From contig PBYU01000094.1 in the NCBI GenBank assembly GCA_002730035.1, forward strand, positions 62,001 through 126,000: a stretch of 64,000 bases of DNA. Reading direction: 5' to 3'. Positions 36,357 to 45,208 of the stretch are shown here, in pieces. The translations under genes and the position numbers were made by a program. The notes under the pieces were generated by a model. That model made no database searches and had not been told where the DNA came from. It worked only from the letters and a program-made list of their open reading frames with translations. Each line of letters begins with the position of its first letter. Within the stretch, counting starts at the first letter, position 1. This DNA comes from Gammaproteobacteria bacterium (GTDB lineage Bacteria; Pseudomonadota; Gammaproteobacteria; Pseudomonadales; Pseudohongiellaceae).

Positions 36357-36466
36357 TGTTCTCAGAGAAGCCTAGTGTAATTTGGAAGGAAGTACAAATT
36401 GCCCCATGGTCTAAACAGGGCGGTCAGCGGTTCAGTTGTTTATCGCAACCGAATGCAACATTCAAG

Positions 36467-37594
36467 CTAGTCCCAATCCAGACCGCCCGTCTGATACTCG
36501 GTGACCCGAGTTTCGAAGAAGTTTTTCTCTTTGCGAATATTGGCCTGTTCATCGAGCCAGGGTAAGGCGCAGGTAGCATTGGGGAAGGGTTCCACCAAAC
36601 CCAGTTGCCGTGCGCGGCGGTTCGCGATAAAGCGGAACTGTTCGATATGATCATTCGCGGTGTATCCCAGCACGGGCTTTTTTAGGATGTAGTGAGCATA
36701 ACTTGCTTCAGCCGCTTCGGCTTCTTCCCACATATCTTTTATCGCTTTAAGATCCAGAGTAATTCTGTTCTCAACCAGAATTTGTTGAATAACGCGAATG
36801 CCAAACCCACAATGCATCACTTCGTCACGCATGATGTATTGAAATTGTTCAGCCGTGCCTTTCATCAACCCGCGCCGCTGCAATGAAAAGATCGGACTAA
36901 ATCCATTGTAAAACCAGACGCCCTCAAAAACTGCCGCAAAGAACATGTAGGCCAGGATAAAATTGTGCAGCTCATCGGAGTTGGATAAATCGATGTCGTT
37001 ACGCAATATGGATGAAATTCGCGTGTTCGCCATCTGAATTTTTCTATTGATCTCAGGCACAACGCGATAACGATTATAGACTTCCCCCTGATTAAGACCG
37101 AGGCTCTCAATGCAATGCTGATAGGTCCAGGTGTGCAGTGACTCTTCGTACACTTGTCGTGCCTGGTAGATCTGCAACTCTGGAGCCGTCATCTTCTCCA
37201 TCACTGCCAATCCGATATTTCGCATCGCCAGAATGTCCGAGGTGGTCAGATATGAGAGTACATTCTCATACAAGTGAATTTCAGCCTCGGTGAGCTTGTG
37301 CTTATAGTCATAGATATCCTGCGCCATGTTGATGTCTAGTGGCGTCCAGTGGTTCTTGTTGGCATTGATGAAATATTTCCATGCCCATGGATATTTGAAT
37401 GGCGCGAGTTGATTGATATCAGAGCACCCATTGACCACCCGTTTATCTTCCGCCCGAACCGGTTGAGTGGAGTCGATTAAATCTGGATTTCCCCCTATTT
37501 CAGCCTGCTGTTCAGGCTGAAAATCCGTTGCTACTGCTGCCCCGGCTTGCTTGCTGGGACTGTTATTTTCAGTTATCTGCTCCCAACTTATCAC
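36467..37594 (-). CDS. nrdB: ribonucleoside-diphosphate reductase, beta subunit (class Ia)
   Basis: 375 residues. All iron and radical residues are in place: Asp120 (TTSDILAM), Glu151 and His154 (ESLHTWTY), the radical Tyr158 in the same motif, Glu in FEGVWFYNGF, and Glu/His in RDEVMHCGFG, corresponding to E. coli D84, E115, H118, Y122, E204, E238, H241. It makes the diferric-tyrosyl radical used by NrdA to reduce NDPs. No nrdA adjoins in this window, which is uncommon because most nrdA and nrdB are adjacent. Two NrdR boxes upstream imply repression by NrdR-dATP. Confidence 0.95.
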   Translation of the reverse strand: MISWEQITENNSPSKQAGAAVATDFQPEQQAEIGGNPDLIDSTQPVRAEDKRVVNGCSDINQLAPFKYPWAWKYFINANKNHWTPLDINMAQDIYDYKHKLTEAEIHLYENVLSYLTTSDILAMRNIGLAVMEKMTAPELQIYQARQVYEESLHTWTYQHCIESLGLNQGEVYNRYRVVPEINRKIQMANTRISSILRNDIDLSNSDELHNFILAYMFFAAVFEGVWFYNGFSPIFSLQRRGLMKGTAEQFQYIMRDEVMHCGFGIRVIQQILVENRITLDLKAIKDMWEEAEAAEASYAHYILKKPVLGYTANDHIEQFRFIANRRARQLGLVEPFPNATCALPWLDEQANIRKEKNFFETRVTEYQTGGLDWD

Positions 37595-37616
37595 TGCTTA
37601 CCCCCAGTTCTTCTAA

Positions 37617-37663
37617 TTACTATATCTGCGGCAAAGTCTTACATTGAACACTATATGTAGTGG
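37617..37663 (-). promoter_or_regulatory. paired NrdR boxes upstream of nrdB
   Basis: Box 1 at 37648-37663 is ACACTATATGTAGTGG, nearly the palindromic consensus ACACWATATATWGTGT. Box 2 at 37617-37632 is TTACTATATCTGCGGC, a weaker match sharing the TACTATAT core. Starts are 31 bases apart, three helical turns, the spacing usual for NrdR pairs. They lie 23-70 bases before the nrdB ATG, where the promoter should be. Confidence 0.8.
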
Positions 37664-37843
37664 TTTCAGCCAGAACCAAATCGAAGAATCCGGGCACATA
37701 TTGACCCAGATCATTAAATATTTGCAGGGCAAGATCCCGGAAGGTTTAGAGCTGAGAAGCAGCTGCCGATATCCTGAGGAACCATGCTGTGGCATGTCAT
37801 ATTCATGGCCGCTGGAAGAATGGAATTCTGCCAGTTTGAGACA

Positions 37844-37879
37844 GAAAAAAGGCCGATTTGAACTAATTAAACTGGCCTT
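37844..37879 (-). terminator. candidate terminator in the nrdB-sulfatase intergenic region
   Basis: AAGGCC (37849-37854) pairs with GGCCTT (37874-37879) around a 19-base A/T-rich loop; read on the minus strand it is followed by TTTTTT. It lies upstream of both divergent genes and could block antisense transcription toward nrdB. The rest of the 420-base gap (37664-38015) contains no convincing gene; a 111-codon plus-strand frame there looks random. A GAGGAG ribosome site lies just before the sulfatase ATG. Confidence 0.4.
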
Positions 37880-38015
37880 CCAATTCTTACCAAGGCTTTC
37901 TCTGTTTATTTCTCCTGATTCAGGGCAGAATCGGAAAACGTTCTCGTGGCCAAATCTCGCGCTTGGCTACGCCGAATAACGGGCTGACTAACACTATAAA
38001 AGCAGAGGAGCCTGC

Positions 38016-39563
38016 ATGCCTCCTATAAAAAGGCGTGATTTTCTGAAATCGATGGGTGCGGCTACCGCCAGTGTAGCGATGCCTGGTGCGCTACAGGCTG
38101 CTGCCGGTGGGGAAAAGCCGAATATCGTATTCATCCTCGCCGATGACATGGGTTACGGCGACCTGAGTTACCTGAATGAGAATTCCCAAATTCCGACACC
38201 GAATATCGATCGGATTGGTGCAGAAGGTATTTTTTTCAGCGACGCCCATTCACCTTCGGCGCTGTGTACTCCTACCCGGTACGGAATCATCACCGGTCGC
38301 TATTGCTGGCGCACTCGCATCAAGAGTGGTGTGTGCTGGGGCTACAGCAAACACTTAATCGAGCCGGAGCGCATGACGGTTGCTTCCCTGCTGAAGAGCC
38401 AGGGCTACAAAACCGCTTGTATTGGCAAGTGGCACCTTGGAATGGACATGCCGACCAGGGCAGGTGGCATCATCCAGGAAGGCCACGCGGCAGTAGATCA
38501 ACGCGCCTATCTGGGTGATATCGACTGGAACGGCCGGATAGAAAATGGGCCGCTGGCATTAGGTTTCGATCATTTCTACGGCATCTCGGCCTCGCTGGAT
38601 ATGCATCCCTACATCTATATAGAAGATGACCGCTTCGTCGGTGAATGCACCACTGAACAGGATCTGCTCTTCATTACTAGAGACTATCGCCCAGAGCGCT
38701 ATGGGGACAACAGCGGGCCGGCTCATGCCGACTTCGTTGCTGAGGAAGTGCTCCCTGTCATTACCCGAAATACCGTGGACTATATTGACGAACAAAGCCA
38801 TGACTCACCATTTTTTGCGTGTATGTCACTGACCGCACCACACATACCAATAGTTCCATCAAGCGCCTACCAGGGAATAAGTGATTTGGGTCCCTACGGC
38901 GATTTCTGTATCGAAGTTGATGATTCGATAGGTAAGGTGCTGGATGCATTGGACAGAAACGGATTCGCTGAGAATACCTTGGTGATCTTCACCGCCGATA
39001 ATGGTTGTGCCCCATATATCGGAGTTGAGGATATGAATGCTCAGGGCCACTACCCAAGTTTCATTTATCGGGGCTATAAGTCCGACATCTATGAGGGTGG
39101 GCATCGCATTCCTTTTCTGGCGCGCTGGCCGTCAACAATAAGTGCTGGCAACGATTCCACTGAGACGATCTGTCTTACAGACCTGTTGGCAACCCTTGGT
39201 GCTATCCTCGAAGTAGAAATCCCGGCAGACGCTGGCGAGGACAGTTACAACATTCTACCGGCACTGCTCGGCCAATCCCTGGATACTCCGATTCGTGAGG
39301 CGACGATTTCAACCGCCGGAAGCGGTGCCTTCTCGATTCGACAGGGGCGCTGGAAACTGGAAATGACACCCAGTTCGGGCGGCTATGGCAATCTTTCCGC
39401 CGCAGAGGCTGAACAGCAGAATCTGCCACCAATTCAATTATATGATCTACAAAATGATATCGGTGAAACCACCAACGTGTATGCCGATCATCCGGAAATT
39501 ATCGCCGGGCTAAATGCCCTGCTCGAGCGTTATCAAAGCACCGGGCGCAGTACACCGGGCTAG
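38016..39563 (+). CDS. secreted (Tat) type I sulfatase
   Basis: 515 residues. A Tat signal (KRRDFLKSMGAATASVAMPG) leads to the sulfatase fold: metal-binding NIVFILADDMGYGDLSYL, and the formylglycine motif SALCTPTRYGIITGRYCWRT with Cys84 in CxPxR, followed by ACIGKWHLGM. It also carries AGDDSYN-like late motifs and LYDLQNDIGETTN near the C-terminus, usual in arylsulfatase-A-type enzymes. It needs a formylglycine-generating enzyme to oxidise Cys84, not present here. It removes sulfate from an ester, probably a sulfated sugar. The quinoprotein starts 36 bases after its TAG with a good GAGGA site, so the two look co-transcribed. Confidence 0.94.
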   Translation: MPPIKRRDFLKSMGAATASVAMPGALQAAAGGEKPNIVFILADDMGYGDLSYLNENSQIPTPNIDRIGAEGIFFSDAHSPSALCTPTRYGIITGRYCWRTRIKSGVCWGYSKHLIEPERMTVASLLKSQGYKTACIGKWHLGMDMPTRAGGIIQEGHAAVDQRAYLGDIDWNGRIENGPLALGFDHFYGISASLDMHPYIYIEDDRFVGECTTEQDLLFITRDYRPERYGDNSGPAHADFVAEEVLPVITRNTVDYIDEQSHDSPFFACMSLTAPHIPIVPSSAYQGISDLGPYGDFCIEVDDSIGKVLDALDRNGFAENTLVIFTADNGCAPYIGVEDMNAQGHYPSFIYRGYKSDIYEGGHRIPFLARWPSTISAGNDSTETICLTDLLATLGAILEVEIPADAGEDSYNILPALLGQSLDTPIREATISTAGSGAFSIRQGRWKLEMTPSSGGYGNLSAAEAEQQNLPPIQLYDLQNDIGETTNVYADHPEIIAGLNALLERYQSTGRSTPG

Positions 39564-39599
39564 CCATTAGTAGAGACCTTATCCTGTGAGGAATTCACG

Positions 39600-41396
39600 A
39601 TGAGTTATAAAGAAGAAACACCGGTGTATAGGCATTTCCATTTCCCCGCTGTGCTGAATCATTGCATGTTGCTTTTACTCACAATGACTGCAACTCAGCT
39701 AGGCGCTCAGTCAGATTCTTATGACTGGCCCAGCCAGAACCTCAATATCCGTAACAGCCGTTATGCGGAACTGGAGCAGATCAACAGAGATAATGTAGCT
39801 CGTTTAACAGAACAGTGGACCTATTCACCGGGACCACAGGACGTTATCACCCAGGTTACGCCATTGGTTGTGGATGGCGTGATGTATTTGCATTCCCGTC
39901 TGAATATGTTTGCACTGAATGCGCGCACGGGTGAAGAACTCTGGCGCAGACCGCTGGATGCCGGACCTGCCGGGGGTCCGGTACGCGGTTCCACCTATGC
40001 AGAGGGTCGCGTCTATGCCTATCGCGGTGCCGACCTGTACGCCTTCGATGCCAGAAACGGCGAAGCACTGCGCTCATTCGGCGATACCGGCGTTCTAAAG
40101 GTAGTTGCCGAAGCCCTGCATCACCAGTACCCCGATGTCTATCCCACCAACATCGATCCCGTCACCATAGGCTACCGTTTAACCACACCTCCATCGATTC
40201 ATGATGGCAAGATGTACGTGGCCGCCGCGCTTTCAGAAGGGCACATCCCGGGTGGTCTGGTCATAAAGATAGATGCTTTAAGCGGTGTTGTTGAGTGGGT
40301 ATTTAATACCATTCCTCAGACCCCCAGCGATTCCGGTTGGGAGATAGCGAGTGAAACCTGGGGTACCGGTCAGCGCGCCGGGGGCGGCGTGTGGACACCA
40401 CCGGCCATCGATACGGTCGCGGGGCTGGTATACGTCAATGCTGGCAATCCATCACCGGACTATGACGGCTCGGCGCGAGTGGGAGAAAACCTCTTTACCA
40501 ATGCCACTATCGCGCTCGATATGAATAGCGGAGAACTGGCCTGGTATTTTCAGGCCGTGCATCATGACCTGTGGGATTGGGACCACGTTACCGGACCACT
40601 GCTGTTCGACGTCACCAATGACGCTGGTGAGCTAATAAGGGGAGTGGCAGCAGGCGGCAAGAACTGCCTGTTTTACCTGTGGGATCGAGTAAGCGGCGCA
40701 CCACTCTTTCCCATGGTGGAGACTGTGGTACCCACCGCAACTGACGTGCCGGGCGAGGTGGTCTATCCTACCCAACCGATTCCGCACACCGCCCGTGGTA
40801 TTCCCATGGATCCATTATGCGCAACCTTTATCGAATTCTCTGATCCGGAATTGGCGGCACGCAGCAAGCAGCTCTATACGCCCTACTCTGTGACCGAACC
40901 CTATATCGTTTCACATGGTGGCTCCAGTTTCGGGTCTGCATCGTTCAGCCCGAAGACCGAACTGGTGTATATCACTGGCAAGAACGGCGCCATCTCTCTC
41001 AATGTTGAACCATTGGGGGATTCGCTGAGACCGGGTCCCGGAGGACAGGGTCACGATGAAAATTTTTCCACACTGGATCGCATCTCTGAAGACTACGCCC
41101 CTGCCCTGACTGTCTCGGCTTACCGCCCGGCCGATGGAGAGCAGGTCTGGCAAGCCGAGCTGCCGGCCCAGTCTTCGATTGGTGCCAGCGGGAATCTGGT
41201 TACTGCCGGAAATCTGGTCTTCCAGGGGATAGAAGATGGTGGCTTCTACGCCCTCGATGCGGAGGATGGGGAGACCCTATTCCGCTTCCAGACACCGCGA
41301 CAGATTCGAGCCAGTCCGCTAAGCTATGCGGTCGAGGGCAAACAGTATGTGGCGGTGGTCTCCACCAATACTGTCGTTACGCTGGCGCTGCCCTGA
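39600..41396 (+). CDS. exported PQQ-dependent alcohol-dehydrogenase-type quinoprotein
   Basis: 598 residues. Signal peptide with a hydrophilic lead (VLNHCMLLLLTMTATQLGAQ), then the propeller start DSYDWPSQNLNIRNSRYAEL. Docking repeats include TGEELWRRPL, SGELAWYFQA and DGEQVWQAEL. Active-site landmarks are HHDLWDWDHVTGPLLFDVT (catalytic Asp) and AAGGKNCLFYLWDRVSG (Lys near PQQ). It has no haem motif, so a separate cytochrome must accept electrons. It follows the sulfatase, so it may oxidise the alcohol or sugar the sulfatase releases; that is inference. It is only distantly related to the other quinoproteins here. Confidence 0.92.
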   Translation: MSYKEETPVYRHFHFPAVLNHCMLLLLTMTATQLGAQSDSYDWPSQNLNIRNSRYAELEQINRDNVARLTEQWTYSPGPQDVITQVTPLVVDGVMYLHSRLNMFALNARTGEELWRRPLDAGPAGGPVRGSTYAEGRVYAYRGADLYAFDARNGEALRSFGDTGVLKVVAEALHHQYPDVYPTNIDPVTIGYRLTTPPSIHDGKMYVAAALSEGHIPGGLVIKIDALSGVVEWVFNTIPQTPSDSGWEIASETWGTGQRAGGGVWTPPAIDTVAGLVYVNAGNPSPDYDGSARVGENLFTNATIALDMNSGELAWYFQAVHHDLWDWDHVTGPLLFDVTNDAGELIRGVAAGGKNCLFYLWDRVSGAPLFPMVETVVPTATDVPGEVVYPTQPIPHTARGIPMDPLCATFIEFSDPELAARSKQLYTPYSVTEPYIVSHGGSSFGSASFSPKTELVYITGKNGAISLNVEPLGDSLRPGPGGQGHDENFSTLDRISEDYAPALTVSAYRPADGEQVWQAELPAQSSIGASGNLVTAGNLVFQGIEDGGFYALDAEDGETLFRFQTPRQIRASPLSYAVEGKQYVAVVSTNTVVTLALP

Positions 41397-41475
41397 TCGG
41401 CAGACGGGCTTACCGTATTCCTTAGCGCCTATTGATTTCTGTACAAACCTCCTGGCTGCTGGCAAGGACTCGAGC

Positions 41476-42285
41476 TTAACTTCGCTCATCCATTCGCAAG
41501 GCGTGGTCGAGAAGCTGTTGCAACTTCACCGCATTATTGCTGAATATCCATTCCACACCACGGTTGAGTTCCCGATACAGGCAATTGCGTGATCCGATGA
41601 ATCCGGTGCCTATCTGTTGGCCCGCCTGTTCATGGCGCTGTTTCAATTGCTTATTAAGCAACAGATAGTGCCCTGTCAGGCCGCCGTAGCCACCCGCTAA
41701 ACTGGCCTTACTTATTATCCTGGTATTGGTCTCTGCCACTGGCAGACAGAATTTCCTCGGAAGAAAATCCACCAGTTCGAAACGACCTGGATCGAGTGCC
41801 AGCAGGTGGTAGTCCTCTCCTGGTGTTAGCGAAGCTAAATGTTCGAGAAGTATTTGCTTTTGTCGTTGTTTGTGCGGAAAAGCCTCCGCCTTAATCTCGA
41901 TCATCAAATGGGTATTACCACCAAACTCTTCAACTAACTCTGCCAGCGAAGGAATCAGTGGAACTGCATCGCGCAGCTCGGCAAAATTCACTTCGCCAAT
42001 AGTCATTGAATTGCCGAAGACGCGGCGGCAATCGGGGTCGTGACAGACTACCGGCACCAGGTCCCTGGTCCAGCGAATGTCAGTCTCTATACCCCACACG
42101 CCGTTTGTTCTTGCAATCTCATAGGCGCGCAGGGTATTTTCCATGACCTCTGTATTGTCATGTTCGCCACGGTGGGAAATGAGTTTGCAGCTTTGTAGCA
42201 CCGCTTTGTTTGGCACTTGCCGTGGCAGTACCGCCATCACCCAATCGACTACTTTGCTCGCTATGTCAGTTACGGTGTCATTCAA
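41476..42285 (-). CDS. glycerophosphodiester phosphodiesterase-like protein
   Basis: 269 residues. The first strand LISHRGEHDNTEVMENTLRA holds the HR..ENT motif, GIETDIRWTRDLVPVVCHDP the ExD and HD positions: the catalytic set of the GDPD family (His, Glu, Asp, His). The later TIM-barrel strand THLMIEIKAEAFP is also present. It would cleave a glycerophosphodiester to an alcohol and glycerol-3-phosphate. No signal peptide is seen, so cytoplasmic. The C-terminal part is divergent and no close family name is assigned. It is a single gene convergent with the quinoprotein. Confidence 0.85.
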   Translation of the reverse strand: MNDTVTDIASKVVDWVMAVLPRQVPNKAVLQSCKLISHRGEHDNTEVMENTLRAYEIARTNGVWGIETDIRWTRDLVPVVCHDPDCRRVFGNSMTIGEVNFAELRDAVPLIPSLAELVEEFGGNTHLMIEIKAEAFPHKQRQKQILLEHLASLTPGEDYHLLALDPGRFELVDFLPRKFCLPVAETNTRIISKASLAGGYGGLTGHYLLLNKQLKQRHEQAGQQIGTGFIGSRNCLYRELNRGVEWIFSNNAVKLQQLLDHALRMDERS

Positions 42286-42374
42286 CGACTATTGTTCCTA
42301 CGGATTTTCCAGGAGAGGATAATAGTATGCAATGTCGCGTGATGTGTCAGGTTTAATAAAAGGAAACGTACTAG

Positions 42375-43709
42375 ATGAGTGAGGCAAGTAATAAATTGTC
42401 AGCACAGGGGACTGTTAATCCCAGCACCCGACGGGAGATACTGGCCTGGGCATTTTATGATTTCGCCAATTCCGGATATACCACTGTCGTATTGACTGCA
42501 ATCTACAGCGCCTACTTCGTCGGCGTGGTCGCGGCCCAACTCGACCAGCAATCTCCCGGCACCGGTACACTGCTGTGGACAGTCTCAGTTGGCATCGCCA
42601 ATTTCTGCGTGCTCATCAGCGGACCGGTGATCGGAGCCATCGCCGATTATCGGGCGTCGAAAAAATCCTTCCTGTTGCTGACCACCATAGCCTGTGTGTT
42701 ATCGACTGGGCTGCTGGGTATCGCAGGACCGGGTGCGGTACTTTTAGCAATGATACTGGCGGTAGTTTCCGCCATAGCCTTCGCCAGTGGCGAAAACCTC
42801 ATCGCGGCATTCCTGCCGGAGATAGCTCATTCTGACAACATGGGCCGTGTCTCCGGTTACGGCTGGAGCCTGGGTTATTTCGGTGGTCTGCTCACTCTGG
42901 GAATCTGCCTGGCTTATATAAGTTGGGCGGAAGGCCAAGGTCTGGGAGCGACCCATTACGTGCCGATGTCCCTGCTTTTCACAGCCATAATCTTCGCTGT
43001 GACGGCAGCTCCAACTTTTCTCTGGCTAAACGAACGTGCCATCTCCAAACCACTGCCGGTTGGATTGACCTACTTACAGGCAGGCTTCGCCGAGGTGCGC
43101 AATACCCTGGTTCACACCACTCAATTGCCAGACCTGTTTCGCTTCCTGCTGTGTCTTACACTGTTCCAGGCTGGTGTTGCCACGGTAATCGTCGTGGCCG
43201 CCATCTATGCCCAGGAAGTCATGGGTTTCGACAGCCAGCAGTTAATCATTCTCATCATGGTGGTTAATTTTACCGCTGCCGCCGGTGCCTTCGTGTTTGG
43301 TTTCGCCCAGGACCACTGGGGCTCGGTGCCGAGTCTGGCGGCAGGGCTGTTGGTGTGGATCGTGGCTATCGTATTGACTCTGCTGGCGGATCAGGAACGG
43401 GATGTGTGGATCGCCGCCAACCTGATCGGCCTGGCAATGGGAGCCACCCAGGCCGGAGGCCGCGCCCTGATAGGCCGGCTCACCCCCGAGGCGCGTAATG
43501 CCGAGTTCTTCGGTTTGTGGGGACTGGCCACAAGAGCGGCGGCAATACTGGGGCCGGTCAGTTACGGAATCACCAACCGTCTCACCGACGGTAACCACCA
43601 GGTAGCTCTGCTCTCCACCCTGGCTTTCTTTATACTCGGTCTGCTGGTGTTGTTCACCGTCAATGAGGAGCGCGGGGTACAGGCTGGTCAGTCTTACGGA
43701 AATCCGTAA
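42375..43709 (+). CDS. MFS transporter, UMF1/Atg22-like
   Basis: 444 residues, 12 helices. The N-terminal run REILAWAFYDFANSGYTTVV and then LTAIYSAYFV is the signature of the UMF1 family. Later landmarks are GENLIAAFLPEIAHSDNMGR and VSGYGWSLGYFGG, and ATQAGGRALIGRLTPEARNA then EFFGLWGL, both diagnostic. Substrate is unknown for bacterial members. The start ATG at 42375 follows a purine-rich AAAGGAAACG site. Probably monocistronic. Confidence 0.92.
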   Translation: MSEASNKLSAQGTVNPSTRREILAWAFYDFANSGYTTVVLTAIYSAYFVGVVAAQLDQQSPGTGTLLWTVSVGIANFCVLISGPVIGAIADYRASKKSFLLLTTIACVLSTGLLGIAGPGAVLLAMILAVVSAIAFASGENLIAAFLPEIAHSDNMGRVSGYGWSLGYFGGLLTLGICLAYISWAEGQGLGATHYVPMSLLFTAIIFAVTAAPTFLWLNERAISKPLPVGLTYLQAGFAEVRNTLVHTTQLPDLFRFLLCLTLFQAGVATVIVVAAIYAQEVMGFDSQQLIILIMVVNFTAAAGAFVFGFAQDHWGSVPSLAAGLLVWIVAIVLTLLADQERDVWIAANLIGLAMGATQAGGRALIGRLTPEARNAEFFGLWGLATRAAAILGPVSYGITNRLTDGNHQVALLSTLAFFILGLLVLFTVNEERGVQAGQSYGNP

Positions 43710-43733
43710 CGAGGGAGATGACCTGATCAGGAT

Positions 43734-44600
43734 TCAGCGCGGCTGGCTACTTCCCAGTTCGGCCATTAACTGACTGGATTGCTTTAATTTCCTACCCGGA
43801 AACAGCGTCAGACTACTCATACGTTCAAGCTGATCGAGCTCTGCGGTTTGTTCACAGAATGATTCGTGGGGTTGCAGCTCCGCTGAAAACACGAACACGG
43901 CATAGTCGGATCGATCCACAACCACCTTGAAAAACGCCGCCGGGTCCTGCCTAGCAGAGACACCGGTGCTAAGTGGCTCGGTGATCAGAAACAGCGGCCC
44001 GGTCACTACATGCAGCGTCTCTTTGCTTCGCACCAGGCTATTCAGGGCCTGCTCCAGCTGCAACCAGCTACCGAGCCTTAATGAGGAAGGCATGATGGCC
44101 ATGTTGCTGAGCTTATTCAGATCCGGCCAGTAGGTTGTGTTGGCAAAACTGGTCATGGGTGCCAGCCGGGCGCCGTCTTCCTGGGGCAAGCCGGGTGCAC
44201 TCAGGCCAGAGTAGGGATTACTACTGACGCTGATCTCCGCCAGTGTCAGGCCCTGATCACCCAACTCTAACCTGTCCTCGGCGGGGGAGAATTCGATCAG
44301 TTCGTCGGCTTGCCAGAGTCGAGGCAATAATGAAGCGACACCGACGGCTTCGCCGGTCAACTGATAGGCAACCCAGTCGGCGAGGCCTGTATAGCCATTG
44401 AGCCCGGCTGCGTAGAGGTGATGAATGACGACATTGGCCTGTCTGGCAGACAGCTTCGACTGGTATTGCGGGCATACACCCTGGCAGTGTGTAACAGCTA
44501 CATCCTGTGCCTGTACTGACGGGGTCAGAATGGCAGCAAATAGAAGGGCTGCGGGAGCGAGACGCTACCAGGCTGTGTCTATGTGTCGATATAATGTCAT
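43734..44600 (-). pseudogene. DNA/RNA non-specific endonuclease-like gene with an amber codon in the signal peptide
   Basis: From the ATG at 44600 the frame reads MTLYRHIDTAW, TAG at 44565-44567 (codon 12), then RLAPAALLFAAILTPSVQAQ, which completes an export signal, then DVAVTHCQGVCPQYQSKLSA, ADWVAYQLTGEAVGVASLLP and the nuclease core GARLAPMTSFANTTYWPDL then NKLSNMAIMP and VTGPLFLI. The family motif DRGH is DGAR here, so the general-base His is missing as well. No good start is available after the stop except a rare codon such as TTG at 44360, which would lose the signal. The gene thus carries a translation block and an altered active site. Confidence 0.72.
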
Positions 44601-44685
44601 TAGATTCACTATCAGGAATATTTTCGAGCCGTAGAGTAGCATAGTCTTCAGAATTGCATTTGCGGTGGAACAAGAATTCCAGCTA

Positions 44686-45078
44686 ATGACTGAAAACCTC
44701 AAACCTTGCCCCTGCACATCGGGTAAAGCCTATAACAAGTGCTGCGGTCCATTTCTCGAACGCCGGGCGACACCGCGAACCGTAAAGCAGCTCATGCGAT
44801 CGAGGTACACGGCTTTCGCGCTGGGTAACCATGGCGATTATCTGCTGGATACCTGGCACCCTACACAATCAGGAGACTTAACCGCCGATTCCTTGTCGGT
44901 AAAGGCGACGCAGTGGCTGGGACTCAAGATCCTGGATTACAGCCAGCAGGGCGATGCGGGTATGGTCGAGTTCGAGGCAAGCTATTCCGACAAAGAAGGA
45001 AATACGGGAGTGCACCATGAAAAATCCCAGTTCGTCCGTGAGGGTGGAAAATGGCTCTATCTGCGGTATGAAACTTGA
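44686..45078 (+). CDS. YchJ-family (UPF0225) zinc-motif protein
   Basis: 130 residues from the ATG at 44686; a GTG 21 bases upstream is less likely. SEC-C motif PCPCTSGKAYNKCCGPF, then ATPRTVKQLMRSRYTAFALG and DYLLDTWHPTQ, and VEFEASYSDKEGNTGVHHEK near the end: the YchJ pattern with an N-terminal zinc-binding SEC-C and an NTF2-like fold. The function is not established. It is divergent from the damaged nuclease and independent of the methyltransferase downstream. Confidence 0.93.
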   Translation: MTENLKPCPCTSGKAYNKCCGPFLERRATPRTVKQLMRSRYTAFALGNHGDYLLDTWHPTQSGDLTADSLSVKATQWLGLKILDYSQQGDAGMVEFEASYSDKEGNTGVHHEKSQFVREGGKWLYLRYET

Positions 45079-45208
45079 TGCTATCCATGGGGTGAAACCT
45101 GAGGTTCTGCCCGCTCCCCTGCACTAGATCTTATTTTCGATAGATTGAACCTGTATAGTCCCTGTCACGGCATAGAATCGATGCCAGACAATTCACAAGG
45201 AATAATAG

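Noticed and set aside
37644-37979. 111-codon frame in the nrdB-sulfatase gap
   Set aside because: Overlaps the NrdR box and a hairpin, has no ribosome site and a random-looking composition.
44257-44673. 138-codon minus-strand frame over the start of the nuclease
   Set aside because: Rich in Arg/Ser/Cys without pattern; the overlapping frame with the nuclease homology and signal peptide explains this region.
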